Origin: Monomorium pharaonis
Lineage: Eukaryota; Arthropoda; Insecta; Hymenoptera; Formicidae
Assembly (NCBI RefSeq): GCF_013373865.1
Contig: NC_050470.1
Location: 13,994,443-14,058,442, forward strand
Reading direction: 5' to 3'
Length of the DNA: 64,000 nucleotides
Positions 10,872 to 20,963 of this stretch are shown piece after piece; positions within the stretch are counted from its first letter, which is position 1; every line of letters starts with the position of its first letter. The notes under the pieces are model-generated. The model saw nothing but the letters and a program-made list of their open reading frames with translations, had not been told where the DNA came from and made no database searches. The translations under genes and the position numbers were made by a program.

Positions 10872-11643
10872 CCCTTACGGAAAAAACACTAATTTTGAGA
10901 GTTTACACTCAAAATTGAGTGTTAATACTCGATTTTGGGAGTTTACTCCCAAATTTAGGTGTATACGCTCAAATCTTGAGTATTTACACTAAAGATTGAG
11001 TGTTTATACTCGAACATTGAGTGTACACCCAATGATTGAGTGTTCATACTAAAGTTTGAATTTGAATACTGAATATTTAAAAGTATACTCTCAACATTTG
11101 GATATGACACACAATAAATGAGTGTATACTTCCAACATAAAGTGTGAACACTGAAACGTTGGGGATGTACACTCAACATCTATCGGTTGAAGGTATACAC
11201 TTAATATTGAGTGTGCACTCTCAAACATTGGATTAGAAAATATTAAATAAAAACAAAAGCAAAAAAAGCAAGTTCAACCAAGATTAAAATTAATCTGCAT
11301 TGGTAGAAATGGACATAAAACGAATATCTAAAATAAACATTCAACTAGAGTGTTCAGCTGGCTTTGAGTATTAATTTGAGTATTACTTTCAACTTGGATG
11401 TTTGCCATCTAATTGAGTGTTAATTTTATTAATGTTATTCTTAAATTTAGGATTAACATTAAAATTAACACTCAATTAGATGGCGAACATTCAAGTTAAG
11501 AGTAATAACAGTCTAAAAGTAAATTAAAAAGCGAACATTCAAGTTGAATGTTAACACTGAATTGAGTGTTTACCCCTTGTCCCAAATTGTACTCAACTTG
11601 AGTATTTTTTTAAGTGTTATTTTTAGTGTTTTTTCCGTAAGGG
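10872..11643. mobile_element. MITE with CCCTTACGGAAAAAACACTAA ends and palindromic array
   Basis: The terminal inverted repeats are CCCTTACGGAAAAAACACT and its complement, flanked by TA at 10870-10871 and 11644-11645. The 772-base interior has no coding signal. Positions 10890-11240 form an irregular tandem array of an about 20-base self-complementary unit (ACTCAA..TTGAGTGTTTAC). TA flanks are usual for Tc1/mariner, but other elements of this style nearby have different 2-bp flanks. A partial copy lies at 10545-10730. Confidence 0.8.
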
Positions 11644-12419
11644 TAACACCGTTTGTTGTGAAGAAAGGATTTGTGGGAGTCAATTAGAAATTAGAATAAT
11701 TATAAAAGGTCGAGGAATAATTCAATTGATAAGTATTATATAGTGTTACAATCAAATATTGTGAATTATATTTTTAAATTTCTTTCTATCTAACCCTAGT
11801 AGCAAAATATATTGGCAGTATATTGGCCATTATTGGCTAATATTGGTTAAATATTGGTTATATTGGGAATGCATTGGCCAATGTTTTCCCAATGTAATGC
11901 CAATATTGGTTATAAAATGTTGGCTCCAAATTAAAATGCAATTAATGTCCAATATGAAAAATCGATTGGTTCAATATTGGCCCAATGCTGAACCAATATT
12001 GAACCAATATTTCTTCTTAGACAAATTGGCTAAATAAGATGAAGCGTCAACTTTACAATATTAGACCAATATTGGGAATATTGTTTTTATATTACTTTCC
12101 AACCCACATAGAAATGAAACCTCTAATAGACGTCCATTAGACGTCTGCCATGGAAGTTTGAACTTCCAGTGGACGTCCATTAGACGTCCAGTATAGAGCC
12201 ATTAAAAATCCATAGTTCCGCACTGCGTACGTCTATTAGACCTCCATTAGACGTCGTCAAAGAGGTCTATTAGAGTTATTAGACATTGTGTGGATTATTG
12301 ATAGAGGCTTCACGAAACCTCGGTGGATGACTGGCGGATGTTTCGTGGATCATTAGTAGAGACTTCATGGAGCCTCAATAGATGATTGACGAAATAAGAA
12401 TTTAAAATAAAAATTTCGT

Positions 12420-12605
12420 TTTTTTTTAAATTATTTTTATCGACAAATACGTACTAAATTTAGGACAAATTTTTATTAATTAATTAAATTTAAATTATAT
12501 TATTTTATTTTATTTTATTCTTACTTGCCGCTGGTGGGTTTTGAACCCGGGACCTTAAGATTACGAACCTTGTACTCTATCTGCTACGCCAATTTGACTC
12601 ATCGA
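12420..12605 (-). repeat. tRNA-derived SINE, second copy
   Basis: On the minus strand it reads TGGCGTAGCAGATAGAG (box A-like) and GTCCCGGGTTCAAAACCC (box B-like), then ACCAGCGGCAAG and an AT-rich tail. These are the internal RNA polymerase III promoter boxes of a tRNA gene. The tail after the tRNA-like part is shared with the copies at 10247 and 41250. Confidence 0.78.
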
Positions 12606-13115
12606 TATGGGTACTTGTTATTGTCTACATATACCTATATGTTATAAACTGACGCAATTATACTATTTTTTATAAAAGAAATTAAATTTTGCAAAACATA
12701 TTAAAAATAAATAGCATTAATTTATTTACTTATTAATTTTATTGTTAATTAATTTATCTTTTTCCATAACCTTAATAATTTGATGAAAATTACGATCTAT
12801 TTAGCATTAATACTTTAAAGCGTTTAAATGGTTAATTAGATGGTTAACTATATAGATCATATATTCTAAGAAAAATTGAGTAGTACATTTATTATCCTGT
12901 TTTTGTTCAGTACATGATGAATTAGATTTTGTGCATTTTTTTGTGCACAGTAATTGTAGACAAACCGTTATTTTTGAAAACATTATCTTTATGATAGTTT
13001 TTTTAAATATCAAATGAATCTCTCATTCAGAATGTTATAGTGTTGAGTGATTTCTGAATCAACTACGACGCCCATGGACGGCTTAAAAATCGGACAGCAT
13101 TGTGATATTTTTTAT

Positions 13116-13973
13116 CCCATACAGCACAAAAGCTTGCAGCAACATTGCTGCAACGTTGCAACATTGCATATTGCGATGTAATGTTTCAGAGATATTGCAA
13201 AGGCATTATTTTACAATATTACTTCAGCAATGATGCAGCAACATTTTAAAATATTATTAAAATAGTGAAAATAGATAAAATTAATATTCAATAGAGTTTG
13301 AATAAATATATTACAGTAACTTTTCAAAAATAATGTAAAAGTGATCGTTCTATATTATTTAAAATTTTTCATCTATAGAGATACATGCATTCTGGAGTAG
13401 TTTTAATTTGTTTGTAAAACTATTATTATGTAGATTTGTGTATAACAGAGTACAAGGTTATTCAAAATTATTTTAAATAACTGTATTTTTTAATTTAACA
13501 AATACAGAGTGATTATAGTGACATCAACTAAACGATCATCCGATCAATTCATTCAGTTTTAAATAACTATATTTTGAATTTAACAACAGAGTGATTACGT
13601 CAACCAAAAGATAAATTTTGTAAGTTTTGTCTCTCTCATCTTATAATGTACTTATATAAGATAAAAGACAAAACTTGCAAAGTTTATCTTTTGGTTGAAG
13701 TTTCACTAATCACTCTGTATTTGTTAAATTCAAAATAGTTATTTAAAATCAGATGAATTATTTTGAATAATCTTTTTCTGAATAATATTGCATACATATT
13801 TTACTGCAATATTGCTACAATATTACGTAACAATATTTCTAAAAGCGGACATTTTACCATTGCTGCAATCTTGCAGCAACCTTGCAGCAACATTTCACAA
13901 CGTTTATGCAATATTGCAATCTTGCGTTGAAATGTTGCCACAATGTTGCTGCAATCTTTCTGTGCTGTATGGG
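13116..13973. mobile_element. Nest level D: MITE with CCCATACAGCACA ends, GCAGCAACATTGC array
   Basis: The ends are CCCATACAGCACA and TGTGCTGTATGGG, flanked by AT at 13114-13115 and 13974-13975. The paralogous repeat at 40388-41466 has the uninterrupted target with a single AT, so the insertion and its 2-bp duplication are directly readable. Subterminal regions (13125-13245 and 13850-13960) are packed with TTGCAGCAACATTGC-type inverted words. A further hairpin element lies in the middle. Confidence 0.85.
13456..13772. repeat. Nest level E: hairpin element inside D
   Basis: The left arm starts TTATTCAAAATTATTTTAAA and the right arm is close to its complement. Both arms contain TTAACAAATACAGAGTGATTA and AACCAAAAGATAAA. 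The left arm also holds a direct duplication of its outer segment (13460-13520 against 13555-13605). The loop is near 13645. No coding potential. Confidence 0.7.
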
Positions 13974-14243
13974 ATGAGATATTAAGCTGATATCATTTAG
14001 CTGATGTCATAAGGATAACATTTTCAAGAAACTTAAACGAAACTCTTCAATGAGATATCTCAAAGACCTCTCTTAGTAAACGTCTCTGATAAATGTTACC
14101 ATTTTGACATCATTTCCAAGATATATAAATGTTTTCTTAAAAAAGTTCTCTTAAAGTTTTCATTCTGATAAGCGTGTTGTCTGGGTAACTTCCACCATGG
14201 AAGTAAATGTTCCATAGAGCTATGGAAGTTTAGTGAATCCCTA

Positions 14244-14342
14244 CCCAGTGAGAAATAGTACATCGAATCGACATCGAATTCATCATTTCGATGTTGATTT
14301 GATGTCGAATTGATGTCGAATTCATTATCGTTTCTCGCTAGG
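14244..14342. mobile_element. Nest element F: 99-bp MITE with CCCAGTGAGAAA ends
   Basis: The ends are CCCAGTGAGAAA and TTTCTCGCTAGG, flanked by TA (14242-14243 and 14343-14344). The host sequence is a repeat unit of element B. Sibling units read CCCTAATGGA without the insert, giving an empty site. The interior is almost wholly GACATCGAATTC / GATGTCGAATT palindromic words. Confidence 0.8.
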
Positions 14343-14777
14343 TAATGGACGTCTATCTGATTTTTACCACGGAAGTAAATGTTCCATACAGCTATGGAAG
14401 TTTAATGGATTCCTAATGGACGTCTATCTAACTTCCATCATGGAAGTAAATGTTCCATAGTGCTATGAATGTTTAATGGATCCCTAATGGATGTCTATCT
14501 AACTTCTACCATGGAGGTAAACCTTCAATGGAGCCATGGAAGTTTACTGGATCTTTAATGGACGTTTATCTAACTTCCGCCATAGAGGTAAACCTCCAAT
14601 GGAGCTAAGGAAGTTTACTAGACTTCTAATGGACGTCCACCTGACTTCCACCATGGACATAGACGTCCCATGGATCTATGGAAATTTAATGGACGTCCAT
14701 TGGACATCCACTGGATGCCAATTTCTATGTGGGAATATTGCGCCAATATTTTTTGCTACTAGGGAAATTTCTTAGAG

Positions 14778-14955
14778 TGAAAATACTGCCACGTACTATA
14801 ATTTTTCAATTGATTTTCCATTCTATAAAAGTTATTTTTCGAGTGATTTTCCATTCTAATAGAAGTTAAAAATTTACTCAATTAAAATGAATTTTAACTC
14901 TTATTGAGTGGAAAATTACTCGAAAAATTGTATTGTGTAAAGTGGCAGTATTTTC
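14778..14955. repeat. Hairpin MITE with TGAAAATACTGCCAC ends
   Basis: TGAAAATACTGCCAC at the left is matched by GTGGCAGTATTTTCA at the right. The arms also share TTTTTCAATTGATTTTCC-like words with their complements. It lies a few bases beyond element A. Confidence 0.7.
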
Positions 14956-15271
14956 ATTTGAAGTTTAGAAAGTAATTAATAATTTTTAGATATAATATAA
15001 TATTTTTTTATAAATTAATTATAAAAAATAATAAATATTTATTAAAAAATTTATAATTTTCATAATTTTAATTTTTTACAAAATTATATATTTTTTCAGA
15101 AGTAATTATCAGTATTAGTGGGAAAATTTCTTCTCACTCTATTCAAACTGTAATTAAGAATTGGCTACAACACGCTGAAGATCGAATTAACCACAACACA
15201 AAACATCATAAAAAAACAAATAATTAAAATATTAATTATTTTTTTATTTTAATTTTAACAAAATGTTTTAC

Positions 15272-15573
15272 CAGAGAGGAATCTGAGAGCGGCCACCGCG
15301 GCCTTTTTCGTGCGACCGATATTTGACTAGCACCAGCGCCAAAGGTGGATGTAAAGTCTGTTTTACATTAATCGCAAGCAGCTAGTTGCGACTTGCGACA
15401 TCCAATAGGCGCTTAGTTTCTAGTTAAAGCTCGACATTTATTGGGTGTTGCAAATTGCAACCGGCGACTGCAATTAATGTAGAACGGGCTTTACATCCAC
15501 GTTTGGCGCTGATGCTAGTCAAATATTGGTCGCACGAAAAAAGCCGCGGTGGCCGCTCTCAGGTTCCTCTCTG
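15272..15573. mobile_element. hAT-like foldback MITE, 302 bp
   Basis: Arms of roughly 100 bases are nearly perfect complements, from CAGAGAGGAATCTGAGAGCG inward to ACATTAAT. GTTTTAC occurs directly on both sides (15265-15271 and 15574-15580), a 7-bp repeat consistent with an eroded 8-bp hAT duplication, and the CAGAG start is hAT-like. It is GC-rich against its surroundings. Confidence 0.75.
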
Positions 15574-15586
15574 GTTTTACACATTC

Positions 15587-15713
15587 TACTAGTTTACACC
15601 GAGCACTTGGTACGCGTATCAAGTAGTGAATTTAAGCTGATCAGCGAATGATTAAACACATTCACTAGTTATTTACTATTTGATACGCGTACCAAGTGCT
15701 CGGTGTAAACTAG
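15587..15713. repeat. Short hairpin element, TTTACACCGAGCACTTGG arms
   Basis: TAGTTTACACCGAGCACTTG through GTACGCGTATCAA is repeated as its complement about 80 bases later, giving a perfect 35-40 base stem. CTAG borders both ends. Confidence 0.8.
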
Positions 15714-15887
15714 GTCATTGTCTGCTGATTGGGGTACGTTGAACACGCCAATTTTTTGCAGTGTATGAATCATTATTCGGTGTGAATGTCCTATTAAGTG
15801 AAGAAACACATGTGATAAACAGTGATTCTTTACTCTTTGGCATTTCCGCGCTAACTTTGCACTTTAAGGTTAAGCCGGCGGTAACAA

Positions 15888-15952
15888 CAGGTTGCACGCA
15901 ACAGATTGCATGCAACTAGTCGCACGCAACAGGTCGTACGCAACAGGTCGTA
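15888..15952. repeat. Minisatellite, about 14-base unit CGCACGCAACAGGT
   Basis: Four to five imperfect copies of GCACGCAACAGGT / GTACGCAACAGGT lie in tandem. Confidence 0.75.
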
Positions 15953-16132
15953 TCGCTTATCTTGGACAGAGAAACACTTTGTATTCTGCGACTGGCGTAA
16001 ACGCCATCAAGATACACCCGTTTTAAGTACACTCTCTACGGAAAAAAATTACTCTCAAATTGAAACTTATGTATTCAAATTAACGCGATCCTTGTTTTAT
16101 ATATAAGAAACAATAAATGTATAATTTTCTTA

Positions 16133-16451
16133 CAAGGGGACCTTACAGGTCATGGATCACCGATTTTTTTTATACTTATAGAATTTGAAGATCAGTACCC
16201 GGACTTCAATTTCCTAAAGCAGTACGATGCGCTTCTCAAAAATACTCGAAAAAATCGATTTTGAAAATTTCCGATATCTGTAAGTACAGAAAATTTTAAC
16301 CTATTGTCAGAGCCGCTCGTAGCCGAGCGCATAGAGCTCTAGTTTCGTAAGCGCGGAGTCGCTGGTTCGATTCTCGCTCTGGCCTTAATTTTTTTTTAAT
16401 AAGTTAATAAAGTTTTTTTTTAATCCTATATCTTAACATAAGGTCCCCTTG
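16133..16451. mobile_element. Harbinger-like MITE carrying a tRNA-like sequence
   Basis: The ends CAAGGGGACCTTA and TAAGGTCCCCTTG are flanked by TTA on both sides (16130-16132 and 16452-16454), which fits the 3-bp TWA target of PIF/Harbinger elements. The interior holds a tRNA-like stretch. No transposase is present. Confidence 0.65.
16306..16385 (+). ncRNA. tRNA-like sequence with box A and box B
   Basis: GTAGCCGAGCGC (16319-16330) matches box A and GGTTCGATTCTCG (16364-16376) matches box B. The 5' segment GTCAGAG can pair with CTCTGGC at the 3' end, and CGCTC can pair with GAGCG as a D stem. The anticodon and variable region do not fold into a normal tRNA that I can assign, so I treat it as a tRNA-derived SINE or tRNA pseudogene. 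A T-rich run follows. Confidence 0.5.
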
Positions 16452-16454
16452 TTA

Positions 16455-17645
16455 GAAGAATTTGAAAATCTTGAATTTCAAGATATTATAATCTTATTTC
16501 AATACTATAAGTATTATTTTAAAAATATAATATAATTGTTTTGATAATTTTATTTTAAAAAAATTATAATCTTTAATTTAAACATGTAGTATTTTTTATC
16601 TAATATTTTTCCTTTTCCATTTAAAAAAATTATTCTTAAATAATAAAAATATTATTTTCTTGGTTAAACTATATAAAATTTTGAAATAAATCTTTATATT
16701 CAAGTAAATCTTTTTGATTTAACGCGATATAATCTTATTTCAAGATTTCCGTTTTGAAACTGGAGATATTGTCAAAACAATATTCTTTTCTTCTGTGTAC
16801 CACGCAGATAAGAGAAAAGATAATTATCTCAGAAACATGCGGCGCAAACACATGAAACCACTACTTGAGTAGATGATGATAACCAAACGCCACTGACTAA
16901 ACACGGCGACTGGCAAGAGTGGCAACCTATGTAGGGGTAGTCAATGTGGCCGAACATATGCCCAAGCTCGCAAACCGGGCCCGCAATGTTGGCAGCGATG
17001 ATCGGCCAATTGTCGGACGAACAATGGACCGTAACTATATACAGCTCGAGATCGCAATTGATCTAACCCCAAAATTCGTTTCATTAGTTGGCCCAATGAT
17101 GAAATCCAATGTAAACCCAAGTTTAACTTTATGCTAAACCCGATCATGAATTTAAAGCTATGTCCAAAGTCGCCTGATGTATTCTAAACCTAATCACGAA
17201 TCTAAAACTCAGCTCACGATCACCTTTCTGTTAGGTATGATTGAGATAAACTTAAGTTTACACACACACACACACAACCTTTGTTACCAACCTTGATTTT
17301 AATTTAATATTAATGTCAGATATAGACCTGAGATTGACAAATGATCTAAACCCAGATAGCCAGTATGAACACAAATTGTTTTCATATTGTTAATAAAGAT
17401 GTTAGCATCTTGCTACGCACGTATGTCGTCCATTGTGCTGTTGTTTATTAGCATTCGATATCGGAAATAAATTATTTGCACGTTTCAAACATTATGCTAG
17501 CATTAAATGCTTAGCTACATCACTGATCTTGTTTACTAATTTTGAACATATTGCTAGCATTCAATGTCGGAAATAAAATATTTGCACTTTCCAAACATTA
17601 TGCTATCATTAAATGCTTAGCTACATCATTAATTTTGAGCATATT
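16455..17645. other. Gene-free DNA, some imperfect repeats
   Basis: 16455-16750 is AT-rich and featureless. 16790-17230 is of more mixed composition. Related phrases occur near 17140 and 17200 (CGATCATGAATTTAAAGC and CTAATCACGAATCTAAAAC), as if an old duplication were present. An (AC)n run lies at 17262-17276. No supported coding frame. Confidence 0.45.
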
Positions 17646-17648
17646 CCT

Positions 17649-17824
17649 CCTTGAAAAGATAAGATAAAAATCCAGATGGTTATTCACACGTATGTAGATT
17701 TCCATAGATTTTAGATGGTTTCGTATGGAACCATATGGAATCTATATAAAACTATCTAAAATCCATGGAAATCCACATACATGTGGACAACCATCTGGAT
17801 TTCTATCTCAACTTTTCAACGAGG
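17649..17824. repeat. Hairpin MITE, ATCCAGATGGTT arms
   Basis: The left arm AAATCCAGATGGTTATTCAC with GTAGATTTCCATAGATTTTA is mirrored by the right arm, giving imperfect arms of about 75 bases. Confidence 0.75.
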
Positions 17825-17901
17825 CTGCTATCAGATTCTTGGCCGTATTTGGTAGCAATGCGCTTAACATTAATTGTATTACCGACAAAATACTAATAGA
17901 C

Positions 17902-18037
17902 CTAGTTTACAATAGAATCGTAAATTTTATAAGAAATTAATCAATCACAGTTGAATTTAGAGAAAAATATTTGATTATGTATGATTTATTAACTGTGATT
18001 GGTTAATTTCTTATAATTTATGACTATTGTAGCCTAG
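17902..18037. repeat. Hairpin MITE, CTAGTTTACAATAG ends
   Basis: GTTTACAATAGAATCGTAAA with TTATAAGAAATTAATCAATC is mirrored at 17985-18032. CTAG borders both ends. Confidence 0.72.
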
Positions 18038-18058
18038 ATTTTAATCATAATCGTATAA

Positions 18059-18149
18059 TAAGGCTGTAAACAAAACAATCACAGTGCGTAGTAAAACAAG
18101 CGAAATCATTACTTCGCACAATAATTGGTCAATTTGCTTACAGCCTTAA
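18059..18149. repeat. Short hairpin MITE, AAGGCTGTAA ends
   Basis: AAGGCTGTAAACAAA and TTTGCTTACAGCCTT form inverted ends about 90 bases apart, with TA next to both ends. Confidence 0.6.
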
Positions 18150-18498
18150 GATTACGACTAAATTTTTTTATGTATAACGGCCCTAAAGATTATCAGCTTT
18201 GGGGAAAATTTTTATTGGAGACATACTCAATTGAATCAACGCGTAATATGTTATCTTACGTTTAATTAAATTTATTATAACGCTGTTGCGAATAATTATT
18301 ATCTGTGCGCTTAAGGTAAAGGTTACTAATTTTCTTTCGTGATTTATAATTGTACTTATACACATATATATATTATATCTATTATCAACAAAAATCATTA
18401 TAAAAATTATATAAAATATTATATAAAGTTAAAAGTTATATAAAATATTTTTTCTTATTCATATATCAAACATATAATATAAACTCTTTAATATCACA

Positions 18499-20963
18499 TT
18501 ATTCTTTTCTTTGGTTCTCAGCATGTCGAAACGTTCTTCGTTGAGCGTTTCGGAATCTTTGCTTTGCAACACGCAAAGTCTCCTGCATTCCTGCTTTATA
18601 TTCAGCTTGTGTTGGAGGCTGAAAGTACTCATTATTGGCCATAGCATCTGAAAAATATATTTAAAGAAGTTAATAATTTAATTCCTGCATATAAATATTA
18701 AAATAATTAAAAAATAACGATAAATAATTAACAAAAAATATAATTATAAAATATTATCTCAACCAGCAATATTTTAAAGTGTTAAAAAATTTTTTAAAAA
18801 CCATTGTCAAAAATATTTAAAAAATGTAAAATAAAATAGGTTAAGTCCCTTTTTATTTATTAAAGAAAGTTTATTTTAATGTTTATGTAAAATATATATT
18901 TAATAAACATAAATATTATTTTTACAAGTTATTTGTAGGTAAAATTTGTAAAATAATTATTTAACGTTTAAGAAATATTTATTTTATAAATATTAAAATA
19001 AGTACTTTTTTAATAAATATAAAAGACCTTAACTCATTATTTTAACATTTTTTAAACATTTTTGAAAACGGTTAAAAAAAATTTTTTTAATTACAAAAAT
19101 TTTTAAGTATTATTTGCTGATTAAAATATTATTTTAAGCTTTAAAGTAGCGTTCATACTTTGCATAGCATTAGACAATTTAGTTGAATGAAATGGCAATG
19201 TCTTATCCAATTGATTTCCCTACCACGAATAAGAAAGTGACAGTTCATCTGTCATACTTTCTTTCATACACAAATTAAAAGCATTTCTTAAATCAAAGCC
19301 TCCAAATGTAAGAAAATCAACCTGAAAAAATTAAACACAAATGATTTGGAATATTAGTATTGTGTAAATGATAATATTGTTTTAAAATTTCCTAAAGTTT
19401 GTTAACATCTTGAAGAAGTTAAAAAAATTGAAATAAAACAAAAAGTTTATATTGTTAAGGATGATAGAATACATTATTGCATGTTACTGTATAATTTTAA
19501 TACGTTCTTTGGAACCTTACAACGTCAGTATATAATTGATCATCATCGCAATGGTTAAATTCCTCAACATTTTGTATTGTTTTCTTTGGCAAGATATCAG
19601 GTTTGATAACGGTTCTTTTTTGACTTCTCATTTCTAGACAAATTCTGTTGAAACCAGTTCTCATTTCTGTGCAAATGTTCTCCAAGAGATCAAATAGTCT
19701 TTTAAAGTCATCGCCGAGACTAGAAAAAAAAAATTTAGTTTACTTAAATATGTAATATATAATGTATAAATATTTACTTCTTCAAATATATTGCATAACA
19801 AGTGAATACATTGTACTCTTTTTTATTTTTGAAATTTATGTAATTTCTAAACATTTTTATGAATAATAATGTATCTAATATACTTACTTAAGTTGCCTAT
19901 CATCGGCATTAGGATTTAAATGTTCAGTGTTGGATATTACAAAATGGTTGGTACTTTCATCTTCTTCGTCGTTTAATTCATTTGTATCTTTGCTTTGCTC
20001 ATTGTTATCACTTTCATCTTGTTTATCTGTTTCGTTAATTCGATTGTTAGATAAGTCTTCGTGAGATTCTGGAGTACTTGTTTCTATCGGTTCTAATTCG
20101 GCAAGATTCTGATTGTCTTCAAGTCGTTGCCTGTGTGTCATAGAGACATTGAATTGGTCATCTATATAATTTGTGTTTGACATCAAACATGTTTTCACAG
20201 CATATACCATTGGGTTACAAGTTAAATTTGTAGAATTACAAGCTGTCGTACATGCAACTTACGTGGATTGCTGAAAAGTCGGTTTTAATGACGGTAATAC
20301 ATATGTTGAACTTGTAAATGGCGGATTACGTTCTATTGTGTCTGTAGTCAAGCAATCGTAACGATGTGTTGTTTCGGGTGTAGCAAAATTTCTTGAAGTG
20401 ACAAATGTAGAAGTTGGAGACTGCAGCGATGAAACTGACAAATAATTTTCGGTATTCGGCCCAGATTTCGTGCTTACTATGTTGGTTGAAATATGCTGAG
20501 AAGTCGTAGTTGTTGAACGTTGCATCGGTGAAAATGAAGTACAGTTTTCATGATTCATAGCTGCACATCCTAAATTATCGTTAGAAATAAGTGCGGTTTC
20601 AGTTGTGGGTAATTAACTATTTCTAACGGATGCGCTTGCGTGATTCTGCGCAATAGTTGTGATTGCTTTTTTCCGTAAAATATTTGAACTTGATGTTTCC
20701 TGAGTTGTAGGCACGAATAAAGAATTAGACGAGCCAAAAGGAATTGGATTATAAGTTTGTAAATTCTGAAGTTGAAGAATTCTTTTTATAACTGATACAT
20801 TTTCCTTAACGGAATCCGCTTGATTTTTAAGCTTTTGTGCATCAGTAATCTGTCCTCGCCTGCCTCTTTTTTTAATCGTCCCCGTCTTTTCTGTTTCACT
20901 AAATGAAGATCGAAATCTTCGTGGCTTTAAAATATTTCTTTGAGGCCGGCGTATTGAAGACAT
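18499..20963 (-). pseudogene. Five-exon gene with DUF4806-like domain, two in-frame stops
   Basis: On the minus strand I can join exons 20963-20263, 20130-19888, 19719-19521, 19321-19159 and 18647-18499. Every intron is GT-AG (for example GTAAGTATA at 19887 and TTTTTCTAG before 19719) and reading phase is kept at each junction. Exon 1 begins MSSIRRPQRN with basic KKRGRRGQITDAQKL, then a Ser/Thr-rich part. Exon 2 is acidic. Exon 3 has LLENICTEMRTGFNR and LPKKTIQNVEEF. Exon 4 has VDFLTFGGFDLRNAF and DELSLSYSW. The last pair resembles DUF4806, a domain of unknown function common in insect proteins. In-frame TAA (20613-20615) and TAG (19220-19222) break it unless they are sequence errors. A tnp2 transposase lies upstream on the same strand, so it may be the element's second gene. 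Confidence 0.6.
18764..19133. repeat. AT-rich hairpin MITE in intron 4, CAGCAAATA ends
   Basis: AACCAGCAATATTTTAAAGT at the left is mirrored near 19110-19133. Inner words such as CATTGTCAAAAATATTTAAA also pair with the right arm. It lies wholly within the intron of the DUF4806-like gene. A related element starts CAGCAAAAAAATG near 37537. Confidence 0.6.

Larger units (their letters stand above)
12420..14195 (-). mobile_element. Nest level C: long repeat carrying a tRNA-derived SINE
   Basis: One end is CCCAGACAACACGC (complement, ending 14195), followed by TA. The other boundary, near 12420, is less clear. The same sequence occurs on the plus strand at 40388-41466, so C is a dispersed repeat of about 1 kb. 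Both copies contain the SINE at the far end and no coding frame. The copy here is interrupted by element D. It sits in a TA within a CTATCTAACTTCC unit of element B. Confidence 0.75.
12103..14733. mobile_element. Nest level B: MITE with CCCACATAGAAAT ends, GGACGTCCATTAGAC array
   Basis: The ends are CCCACATAGAAAT (12103) and ATTTCTATGTGGG (ending 14733), with AA on both sides. Interior arrays at 12130-12270 and 14205-14715 repeat about 60-base units built from TCCATTAGACGTCC, ACTTCCACCATGGAAGT and their complements, so each unit is itself palindromic. It lies inside element A and is split by inserts C and F. Confidence 0.75.
11794..14764. mobile_element. Nest level A: MITE with CCCTAGTAGCAAAA ends, CCAATATTGG array
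   Basis: The left end reads CCCTAGTAGCAAAATATATT and the right end is the complement of CCCTAGTAGCAAAAAATATT. Flanking dinucleotides are AA at 11792-11793 and 14765-14766. Its own DNA (11794-12102 and 14734-14764) is rich in the palindrome CCAATATTGG and variants, with about ten copies between 11810 and 12085. Everything from 12103 to 14733 appears to be later insertions. Confidence 0.72.

Noticed and set aside
11790..12090. CRISPR-like array (CCAATATTGG repeats)
   Set aside because: Spacing is irregular, the repeat is very short and palindromic, and the context is a eukaryotic MITE.
16919..17147. 72-codon and 68-codon opposite-strand frames
   Set aside because: No recognisable domain, no splice context, and both strands are open together by chance.
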